From Brachionus koreanus (lineage: Eukaryota; Rotifera; Eurotatoria; Ploima; Brachionidae): 32,047 nt of DNA. The notes under the pieces were generated by a model. It was not told the DNA's origin, ran no database searches, and saw nothing but the letters and a program-made list of their open reading frames with translations. Below are positions 11,701 to 21,232 of the stretch, in pieces; within the stretch, counting starts at the first letter, position 1, and each line of letters starts with the position of its first letter. The stretch lies in the NCBI GenBank assembly GCA_016987375.1, contig PJRA01000034.1:308347-340393 (forward strand), read 5' to 3'. A program made the translations under genes and the position numbers.

Positions 11701-13015
11701 TATTTTCGTCACAATGAAAATAATTTTACATTTTTAAATTTTCATATTTTTAGATTTTTTGTGCAGTTTTTCAGAAAATTAAAATAACACTCTCAAATTA
11801 TTTGATAAACAAAAAAAATCGAAAAATTTCTTAAATATTGCACAAAAAATTTAAAAATATAAAAATGTAAAATTATTTTTATTTTGCCTTATTTTCGAAA
11901 TTAAGATAGCATAAATCAATTTTTGGACTTAATTCAGCCAGCTTAGCCAGTCGTGAAAAGAGAATGCTTTATAAAATTAGACTATTTTTTTTGTGTTGTG
12001 TGTTAGATGGAAATTCTAAAAGAATTTTGAGCATTATGGTTTATATTTTGAAGATTAACTAACTATTGCTTTTTTTATTGACAAATTAAAATAAATGCAA
12101 AATATCTTGACTAAATTCTTATGCAAAGAAAAATATAGAAAAAACTTAAACATACTTGTGCTTTCCTGTTTGAATATCTCTTACCAAATTGCAGTATCTT
12201 ATAGCCCCAAAAGCTTCAAAGACACTTTGAACGTCTTGTTCGCTAAGCTCCGGATGTATTGAGGCTACATAAATTCTGTGATGATGCTTCGAGTCTTCAG
12301 TCATTTGGTCAATGATGGGTTGAGCCTGAGGCATGTTGCTTGGCCGGCCAACTTTGATGTTTCGGCCGCCGAGCAGAGCGCCGTTCATTTGTTCATAGGC
12401 GAGCTGTGCCGCTTCAGGAGTCTCAAACTCGATGAAAGCAAAACCTTTGTGTTTGTTCGTAGCCGCATCCCATGACATAGTAATTGCTCGAATCGGTCCA
12501 AATGCTCCAAATGCATTTTTCACTTGTTCTTCATTAACTTCGTAAAAAATGCTACCTATGTATATGCGGCACATGAGCAACAATGCTTGTTGTCTTTTCA
12601 AAAAATCCATCTGTTGTCTCTGCTTTTGTTGTTGCTCTTTGGCCAAAGCTGAGCGAACACTTTGATCCATAGCGTACTTTCTAGCTTTTTTGACCAAGTC
12701 CTCCAAGTCTGACGATCTTATTTTGAGCAATTTTTCGTTTGCGTCGCGTTTGGCACCCGGACCAATAAACAAACAACCGTACTGCTCGAGTTCTTGCACC
12801 GGAGAATGTGCTCTTAGTGGACGTAGATCTTTGGACGATATTTTTGGCACTTGAACTTTAAATTCTTTCTTTCCATTAGACACTTTTTCTTCACTTGTAT
12901 TTTCTTCTACAGTTTTTGCAGTATCAATGTCGTTATTACTAGAACCCTTAATTTACAAAAAGAAATTTTTTTTTTTCAAAATAAACACGAAAGAAAGTAC
13001 TTCTAAAGCGGCCAT
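8800..13015 (-). CDS. PUF60: Poly(U)-binding splicing factor PUF60 / half-pint, complete, four exons
   Basis: PUF60 is a nuclear RNA-binding protein that aids U2AF in 3' splice-site recognition; it is also known as FIR, a repressor acting through TFIIH. Exons from the right: 13015-13001 (only MAALE), 12946-12156, 9748-9538, 9480-8800, all phase-compatible, giving 565 residues (human about 559). RRM1 is near residues 131-208 with RNP2 IYIGSI and RNP1 [11 protein letters not shown]2 is near 229-305 with RNP2 IYVASI and RNP1 KGYGFIEF, the latter split by the 2.4-kb intron 9749-12155. The C-terminal U2AF-homology motif is near 467-557, beginning [10 protein letters not shown], with the R-X-F signature RYF at 541-543. 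A Ser-rich, low-complexity linker replaces the Ala-rich linker of vertebrates. At the 9538 junction I chose the donor CTG/GTAACT because the nearby CG/GTAAAA donor would put the next exon out of frame. The large intron holds nested mobile elements. Confidence 0.96.
10530..11130 (+). mobile_element. 5'-truncated LINE insertion inside mariner relic 1
   Basis: An open frame at 10530-11003 reads [20 protein letters not shown], then [33 protein letters not shown] and a tail ending DFLQATSK. This is the C-terminal part of a non-LTR RT (LGVxxDxxLxFxxHI...YxSLIRSxxxYxS). A short 3' UTR ends in an A-run at about 11121-11129. It is flanked by long near-duplicates of mariner sequence beginning TGTCTAACTCTTT (from about 10487 and 11131), as expected for target-primed insertion. 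The open frame suggests it is younger than the other LINE relics. Confidence 0.68.
11562..11601. repeat. 40-bp near-perfect palindrome
   Basis: The two 20-base halves differ from mutual reverse complements at only two positions, with a perfect 20-bp core AAAATAGAGTACTCTATTTT at 11572-11591. It lies in a roughly 130-bp stretch (11470-11600) absent from mariner relics 2 and 3. Confidence 0.7.
11708..11888. mobile_element. AT-rich hAT-like MITE, copy B, inside mariner relic 1
   Basis: A 181-bp inverted-repeat element with right terminus complementary to GGCAAAATAAAAATAAT and left terminus GTCACAATGAAAATAAT. It is bounded by a perfect 8-bp direct repeat TTATTTTC (11700-11707 and 11889-11896). 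Removing it restores continuity of the mariner reading (TTTTCGAAATTA...). Same family as 2921-3114. Confidence 0.75.
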
Positions 13016-16000
13016 TTATTCCAAAAGGACTAATTTTAATATTTCTAAAAGTGATCAACAATGTTAATACACAAAATTTTTATTAAATGTCTTTTGTCTA
13101 AATTTCATAAAATACTAAATCTTTTTTTTTATTTAAATAAATTGAAAAATTAATTACATGCATTTAAAATTTTATTAATTTTCTTTAAAAAAAATTAACT
13201 AAATTCTATTGAACACAATAAACCTACCATTTTTTTTCAATGCTATTCTCTAATTAATTCGTTTTGTAAAAAACTAAAGTTAAAAATATACTAAGATTCT
13301 ATGCATTAATAGAATAGTTTTTATGCATCGTTAACAATGACTATGTCGAAGCAAAAAGTCTTGGAAATATTCCAAAAAAGGCTTTTAGATTTCATGCATT
13401 TAACAAATAGAGAGATGATGCGTCAACTTCACTATACATTCTGCCAGAACGAACAGCCTAATTAAAAATGACATATAATCATGGAAAACCACAACTATAA
13501 CCACAACTGTATTACAAATTTGACAAAAAAACTAAAAATAGCCATAGAAAATTTGAATTGGAATATGATGATACACCTATTGCAAAAAAAAAAAACAGAT
13601 CAAATGCTAAAAACAAAAATTAATGACATTTATACATTAAAAATCCAAAAGTTGTTGTTTTGAACATTTTTTTATTTGATAAATAGTTATTTTAATAGAT
13701 AAATAATTATATATTATTTTTTTAACAAGATCGTTTAAATTAGGACAATCAGCAGTTATGTGGAGGTCAACAATCACAAAATAGCTCACCGAAACAGAAA
13801 TGACATGGGAGAAAGGTAAATTAAAAAAAAAATTAGTATTAAATTTAAGTGAATAAATGAACAACTCTTTGCTAAAAATTTTACTTTTTAATTCTAATAT
13901 TTTAAAGAGTCTAATAATTTGTTTTTGTTTTTTTTAAAGACTTTAAATCTTTCACTAAATTCTAATCTTGTTTTTCTAAAAGAAAACAGTTCATGTTTTA
14001 CTGTTAAATAAAGTTTTTAAATTAAAAAAAAAGCAATATTTTAAATTAATATTTTTTATTTATTTTCAATTAATTTTGTAGCACTTTTTTCAATTTGAAA
14101 TAATTTAATTTTAGATCAAAATGCTATGTAATACTTAGATTTGATTAGAGGCTTTCTGAACGATTTTCCAGTATCCTTAAGAGAAGCAACAAAAAAAATT
14201 TATTCCAAAATAAAAGAATTTTCTTTATCTTTAAATATGATAGGCATTATTTTTATTCAGAACAATACCTTTTTGAAGCTCGAAAAGTTTTTTTTTAAGT
14301 AAGTCTTCAATAATTTTGTTTTTTTTTTTTTGATGCAAATTTAAAAGATTGTTCAAATGAAGAAACTTTATCTTATGTCTAGTCAAAAGAAACAAATTTT
14401 TTTGTAAATAGTCTAATTTTATTTGCATAAACTGTCATCAAATGGAACCAGAAGAACTAAAACTAATTTTGGATTTTTTTTCGTGGTTTTTAAAGCTATT
14501 TTCTTCTACTATCACAACCATAAAGTACTAAAAAGCGTTTAGTATTTTATGATCATAAAAAAAAATTTTAAAATTCAGATACTTAATAAAGAACAGATTG
14601 TTTTTTAGATTTTGCTTTTTTGATGCAATTGTCTTGAAAATTTTTTAAGTTAGCATTTTCAATTATTTGAATGCATTCATTTTATTCAAAATTGTTTCTT
14701 TTTGTGTTTTTTTTTTGTGAAAAAGGAAATTTGTTTTTTAAATTGAAATTTTTAGATACCCGACCAAGTCGATTTTTTAGGCAAAAGTTGAATTAGTTTT
14801 CTTTTTTGTCACGTTTTCTAGCTGAATTAATCTAGAAAAACCCCGTAGCACTAATATCCAATTTTCTACTTTTTTCAGTCACATTTTATTGTTTTCTAAT
14901 TTATTTTTTCAATATAAAAAATTTTTAATTAAATTTAACCATTTGATGCTAATAATAACAAGAAAAACCTGTCTATGAATTATTTTATTTTTTGGGACAT
15001 ATACCATTAGGTCATTAAATTTGACTTCAGATTTCAGGATAGAATAATTAAAAAAAAAATTTTTAAATTCAATTTCCTTATTAGTGGAAAAAAAAACTAA
15101 TATAAGTATTTTGTTTTTAGATTTTTTTGTTTGTTTACTAATTTGCCTCATCAATGCATAGGAGAAAATTTGCGTAAATTAAGAAGTAATCAATCACTTT
15201 ATGCTGTTTACTAAAATTTCTAAAAATTCGCTTCTTTTCAGGAAATTAAATTCCAATTCAAATAAACTATTTTCAATAAAGCCATAGGAATTTTTCAATT
15301 AAAAAAAAATGCTAATATAATACTCAAAATCAATTTACAATAGATAATCTCTAAAGTTATTCCAGATTTTATTTTTGCACTTTTAACTTTTTGTATTCAT
15401 CCAAAAAAAATTTTAAGGTTACATGTCTATTTGAGTGCAAATAAATGAACGTATTCTATTCAGGATTTTTAGATCAAGTCTGACTATTAATTAGAACGAG
15501 ATAATTAGTAGAATAAAATAATCAAAAATAAACTCTTGTTAGAGAAAAAAATTTGGAGCAATTTTATAAGGATGCATTTTTTTAAAGTTTTTTTTTGCAA
15601 GTATAAATACGTCTTACTATGTGCAATTAAATAGATCTAAATTTTGAAAATATCTCAAACTTTAAAGCATCATTTATCTATTGACTCACAAGAAAATATT
15701 TATTTTTCAAATCAATTTTGTTCTTAGCATTTGAGGTCTAAAAATAGAATTAACTGTATGCCATTATTAAGTAATTACATGATGCCTGTAGCGACTATAA
15801 ATCAATGTTAAATTATTTTCTTCTTAGTGCTTCTCAAATATAATCTTACGTCAACATGCTAAATATTAAAGACATTTGAATCTTTTTTTTATTTTTATTC
15901 TGGATATATTTAAGCATTGGAAAATTTTATAAATAAGAATAGTTTATAGGAATATTTTTTAAAGGTAAAAATAGAAAATGGTTAAAAAAAATTCTAAAAA

Positions 16001-16314
16001 TAGAGTGATTTGTTAATTTAAGTACAAAAATTGTTTTTAAAAAAAATTTAAGTTAATAATTTATATTTAAAATTTGGACATTTTTTATTTATTTAATGTA
16101 CTGACAATATGCCAATTGATTTTTTGTTTGTTTTTTCTTCATTTTATTTAATTTTTTAAGAATAAAACTCTTTTTTAAATATTAAATATATTTTTTTAAC
16201 AATATCTTAACATTATTCTAAAAAATATAATTTTTCAATCATCCAAAAATTAAATTCAGTACTAATATAATTTTAAGTATTTAACAAATTTTAATTATGG
16301 TATTTCCTTGTTAG

Positions 16315-16690
16315 ACAAAAAGTCGAAACACAACTTTGGCTAATGCATTGAACGCCATCTCGGCAATGTTAGAACATTTTTGACTTTTAATTCATACTCC
16401 AAAGACATGTTTTAAGTCTTGAATGTGCATTATAATCAAGTTTTTACTCTAAATAAATAGGGTATACCCAAAATCTTTAATTTTTATTTAGATCCAATTT
16501 CTAAATATGCATCAAATTAATAATTTGAAAAATTGATTTATAGATTTTGCTCTAAATACTTAATCTAAAGCAAAAACTTGATCATGATGCTTTAAAATAT
16601 GTCTTTGGAGCATGTGGTCTAAGTTAAGAATATTTTAACATGGCCAAGATAGTGAATTCGGTGTATTATCGAAAAAGGGAATGCGAATGT
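16315..16690. repeat. Imperfect long inverted repeat, possible fold-back transposon
   Basis: The arm at about 16350-16453 pairs with the arm at about 16562-16660. Clearest matched blocks are CTCCAAAGACAT (16398-16409) with ATGTCTTTGGAG (16599-16610), and ATCAAGTTTTT with AAAAACTTGAT (around 16436 and 16572). Outer flanks (AAAAAGTCGAAACACA against the complement of the right side) also resemble each other. No target duplication was identified. Confidence 0.5.
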
Positions 16691-19600
16691 ATTTTCATAG
16701 TAATTTTGTCAGGCAGAATTTCTAGAGAGGCAACTTTTTGCACATGACAAGGAAAGATGACTGCAGCAAGACCAAACATGACATTGAGAAAAATATCTTA
16801 ATTTGTAAAAACTTTTTGTAATTTTTTTTTGGTAAACATACAGCAATACTAAATATGATTTTAGATTTGGCTCATTTTAGATATAAAATTTTATTCCCTA
16901 ATAAAAATCAAATATTTTGATAAAATTTTAAATCTGAAATTTGATCAAAAATTTTACTTAGCATTAATGCTATAAAATAATTGAAGATATTTAAAAGCAT
17001 TTAAAATTAGTCATGATTTATTAATACTATAAATATACACAGATATTTTGAATATGATTATTTGTGAAACAAATGGTAGTCAGACTGAACATATGGTAGC
17101 ATAAATTTCGCATTAGATAAAAAGAATTTTTCTCTAATGATTTACTAAGTTCAACTATTTTTATTGATCTAATTATTTATAAATACTTAAGTCTTGATAA
17201 ATGAGCAAATGGACTGGGTATTTTTTTGATAGAAAGATAAAGAAAAATTGCTCTTGTTAAAAGTCTTTTAGGAATTTTTTCTCGGACAAGTTTTTAAAAA
17301 TTTTCTCAATCAAAAGCTTTATTTTAAATGGCTTCTAGAGTTACATAATCAATTTTGATTCTTTGTTTTTATTAGCGAGACAAAAAGTCATTAGACCGAC
17401 AATATCAAGTTTGGTCCCATCATTTTCACCACAAACAATTCGAGTCACAACTTTAACTCTAAGACAAATAGCTTTTTTTGATTATTAATAAATTTTTAAA
17501 ATATTTTCTATTAAAACTTTTGGCTTTCAAACAATCATCAATAAATCAATTTATTGATTTGAAATTTCTTCCATTAAGTATTTTTTCTATAAAAAAAGTA
17601 AAAAAAAATATTGTGTTTGTTGATGCACGTTTGTTTTTTTTTTATCAGACCATAGGTCAACGCAAACACTAGTCAAAATTAGAAGCACTTGATATTCGCC
17701 AACTTTTAGCTAATTAATACATTTAAATAGAGCTTGTTTTAATTGACCGATTTATTCAAATTAAAAATTTTGCACTCTTAGGCTATTTAAATTAAGTCTA
17801 ATGGAATATGACCCATTTTAAATACTATAAATAATTTTTCCAAGTGATTAAATCTAATATAGGAAGTTGCAAAATAGTAGAAGAATATTTTTGAATTATC
17901 AAAATTAGTCTCTTTGGAAACAATCAAATTTATGCTAGAACACTAAACTCTAGTTGCAGAATAGTAAATTATTTTGCATTATATTTACTAGTATAATGTT
18001 AAATTGAGAAAAATAAAGAGGCGTATTGTGAAACGTAAAAAATTTTTTTATCCTATAAATGTCATATGTATAAGTTTTATTGAGCACGAGTTGCATAGTC
18101 ATAAGAACCGGTTAAAATGCATCAAATGACTAAGTAAACTCTCTTGCGTCTCATAGCCGGATTCATCCAACTTATTTGAGACTAATTTTGGACTCGGGCC
18201 CATTTAATCTAAGATCTAAAGCTAAACAATCGTGTAAAAGTAATTATTTCAAAACCAGCATTTTTCTAACAATTATAATATTCTTTTTTTTTAATATTAA
18301 TTAAATTTATTTAGTGTCAGAGTCAAGAAAAAGTATGCTTCAATTTAAATTTATTTAGCATTATTGAGAAATTACATCAGCTAAAAAAAACATTTAAAAG
18401 AGAATATTAGATCGCAATAATTTTTCTTACTTATTTATCTTATTACTAATTTGAACTTAAAGTAAATATTTTATGATGTTACTTTTTTGTACGTAATTTA
18501 AATGAATAAATGGAAACATATTGTGATCATCAATTTGTCAAAAACTAAGTAGGAGTTTTTTCGATTCAAAATCAGGTATTTTAATTAGTTTAGTCAGACA
18601 GACTAGTTTTTATTCAGCATTCAGTAATTTTTGCTTTTAATTTTATTTTTATCTTAGTTTAAAGTAGATTTTAACAAAAATTAAGTTTGAGTTTTTTTTC
18701 TATTTGAAATTTATTGACACGTTGATTAAGTTTAATTCAAATAAAATAAATAAGAGCGCCTTCGGATATTTTTCAAATCTTTTGACTTGCAGTCTTTAAA
18801 AAACAAAGTATTCTAATTTTTCTTAATTGCAGGTCTACTAACAAGTATATAGCACTATTTTGATTGCTTTTTAGAAAAGGTTAAGTTGTAGCCGTAAACA
18901 ATCGAAAGGGACAAACGTGACATTTGTAAAAGAGTCCATTATAGACTGGTGAATTTTTTCCCGAGACTAAAAAATAAAGACTAATTTTAAACTTCTTTTT
19001 TTTTAAACACACGTGACTTAACAATTAGGACAATTGCTTGAATTAAATAAAAAGCCATATTTTAATCAAATTTAATTTAATATCGAATTTTTTCTCTATA
19101 GCTAATAATTTATTTACATTTATCTGGTTTTTTATTTTTTTTTGAACTGTCCAGAGCCTTCTCCAAATCATTGTTTTATTAAAGATAAAATAAAATATTA
19201 AGAAAGAAATAAATTTTAAGTAATTATAATTTTTCTTCTAATCACTGGTTCTTCGTCCAGTCTTAAATATTAATTGATTGCTAGACGCATGCGCTGTGAA
19301 ACTTTAGACTTTTAAATTGACTTTTGAAGTATTTATAGTTGATGTAGTTTAGTCAATTGATAAAAATTGTTTGAAAAACAAAAAAATTTAACTAAGAGAA
19401 ATAAACTAGATTTGATTTTTTATCAAAAAAGTTTCCTTATAACACTCAAGCTAAAATTATAATTAAATATAATTTAATTTCTATTCAATACTTGGCAAGC
19501 ATAGATTTTCTATTTTTTATTATTCAATTCAGTTTTTAGATTTATTTTAATTTTTAAAAAAATAGTTGTGAATAAAAAATTCTTAAATTTTATTAAATTA

Positions 19601-20036
19601 TCGCTGTTTTAATAAAAAAAAAAGATTTATAAAATATGCCGAAAAAATTTTGCATTTTCAAACAAATTTGATTATTTGATTGTTGATTAAGAATAGATTC
19701 ATGATTAATAGTAACTTTCTAAACAAAAAAGAATTAACACCTAAATTTCTGGCAAGTTAATTGTTTTAAAAAACAAAAACATACACAATGCAAAACAAAC
19801 TCATTTAAGATCAAAGTTAGAAAAAAAAATCGAAATGAGTTATAAGTAAAAATACTTAATAATATTAAATTGGGTTTAAACGAAGGCGTTAGCCATTCGT
19901 CCCTCCCCCTAAATTATATTTTTAATAATAAAATAATAATAAAAAATATTTTATTATGAATAGGTTGAAGCTTTTATGTTATTAATAATAGAACTAAATG
20001 ATTGTAAAATTTAATAGGAAAATAATCAAAAAGACT

Positions 20037-20054
20037 GAAGAAGAAGAAGAAGAA
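20037..20054 (+). repeat. (GAA)6 microsatellite
   Basis: Six GAA units in the PUF60-FNIP spacer. Confidence 0.8.
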
Positions 20055-20648
20055 ATTTTGACTATTATTTTTTAGAAGTCAATCTGTAGACATTGAATAA
20101 ATTATTTTTCATCTCATGAGCACTTAAAGATATTTTTAAAAAATAAAACATGTTAATTAATATTGACTATAAAAATTACAGTCTCTTTTATTTTTCAATT
20201 TTTAGCAAATTAATCATCAAAAAAATAAATTTTTAATTTTTTTTTCTCTAAGCATATTTTCATTGATTTAATATCAAGAAAGCCCAAATGAAAACATTTT
20301 TTGCTGTTGTCATAAACACTTTGAATTTTCGATCCAAAATAGCTGTATGTTTGATTGAGTTTTAGATAATTTAACTTGGAAACACTACCGCACTTAGTCC
20401 ACTATGAACACAAAGCTTCAATGTCTCCTGTATCTTGTCATGAAAATATTCTCATGTGCTATTAACTGAGACAAATAGTTTCTTTAGCTTGGTATAGTAT
20501 GTCATCTTGGAAGTGTAAGTTATAAATATTGATCAGTTAAGTGAACGATGTATTATAAATTATGGACATGTATGATGCAAAGGTCAATATAAACTAGCTC
20601 GCAAATAGGCAGGAAAAATTAAACTAAAAAAATAAGTAATTTAAGCTA

Positions 20649-20755
20649 AATGGCCGGAGGCGAGTGATCGCTTTTTAACCCAGATTTAGCGATTTGCGAG
20701 CAATCGCTTTTAATTGAATCAAATACATAAATATATATATATGCTCGGCCAGTTT
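20649..20755. repeat. Paired GCGAG...ATCGC hairpin units
   Basis: Two similar units, GCGAGTGATCGCTTTTTAA and TGCGAGCAATCGCTTTTAA, follow each other about 30 bp apart. The second is part of the hairpin GCGATTTGCGAGCAATCGC. TGGCCG at the left and CGGCCA at the right flank the set. This GC-richer spot could be the remnant of a small palindromic element. Confidence 0.4.
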
Positions 20756-20899
20756 TTTCAACATGCTAATTAACGCGCATTATGAATCAAAAAATGCTTG
20801 AACTAGAAATTTTAAATTCATAAATAATATATTGTAAACATTTTGTTTTACTAGTTGGATTAGATCCAAAATTTATAGTAATAGAAGAAAAAAATCTAG

Positions 20900-21010
20900 A
20901 AAGAGAGAGAGAGAAAAAGAGAAAATTGAAAATTTTCATCTTAAGGCATGTTTGAAACCCTCTCATAAACACAGACACACACACACACACACATACACAC
21001 ATAGACACAC
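20900..21010 (+). repeat. GA-rich tract and (CA)n microsatellite upstream of FNIP
   Basis: AGAGAG runs at 20900-20922 and a CA-repeat with a few interruptions at 20969-21010, about 220 bp upstream of the FNIP start codon. The minus-strand ORF with a run of V and C residues here is a by-product of the repeat. Confidence 0.85.
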
Positions 21011-21232
21011 TTTTTTCTATATTTTCTTTTTCTAAATATTTATTTCAAACACTTTAATTCTACCAAAATTCATAATAAATAATAAATGATACGCAATTAC
21101 ACCTTAAATTACGTGTTTTTTTTTCTCAATTATATTTTTTTGACATTTGCATGTGATTTTATTTTAGATAAATCGTTATGTAATTTTGAAAATTGAGGAA
21201 AAGATATTCAAGTTGAATAGAAGAAAAAAAAA

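Larger units (their letters stand above)
10389..12110 (+). mobile_element. Mariner relic 1, interrupted by a LINE, a palindrome-bearing insert and a MITE
   Basis: Pieces at 10389-10530, 11131-11470, 11600-11707 and 11897-12110 match mariner relic 3 (29150-29900) in order. Shared landmarks include TTTGTAATTCTAAAA, TTTGCTACTGTTA and GCATAATGGTTTAT; CATGTAACTGGTGAAATATG is shared with relic 2. The element is antisense to PUF60 and lies in its 2.4-kb intron. No intact transposase frame remains. Ends are not precisely defined. Confidence 0.6.
13016..21232. other. 8.2-kb gene-poor spacer between PUF60 and FNIP
   Basis: The divergent genes PUF60 and FNIP start at its two edges, so both promoters must lie here, but no clear core element stands out. 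The sequence is very AT-rich and I see no convincing exon. A short stretch at 13740-13790 echoes 2630-2660 (AACAATCAC..AAAGCTCACC), hinting at one more decayed LINE piece. Fold-back structures occur at 16315-16690 and 16875-16939, paired hairpins at 20649-20755, and simple repeats at 20037-20054 and 20900-21010. No tRNA or rRNA was recognised. Confidence 0.6.

Noticed and set aside
12339..12352. GGCCGGCC site inside PUF60 resembling the MED14 intron element
   Set aside because: It lies in conserved codons for KVGRPSN, so the match is a coincidence of codon choice, not a repeat copy.
12278..12475. Plus-strand ORF opposite PUF60 RRM1/RRM2
   Set aside because: Antisense shadow of a strongly conserved coding exon.
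14231..15154. Two minus-strand ORFs of 65 and 81 codons in the spacer
   Set aside because: Lys, Leu, Phe and Asn-rich products typical of random AT-rich DNA; no motif or plausible splice context.
20787..21008. Minus-strand ORF with VCVCVCV run
   Set aside because: Translation of the CA microsatellite.
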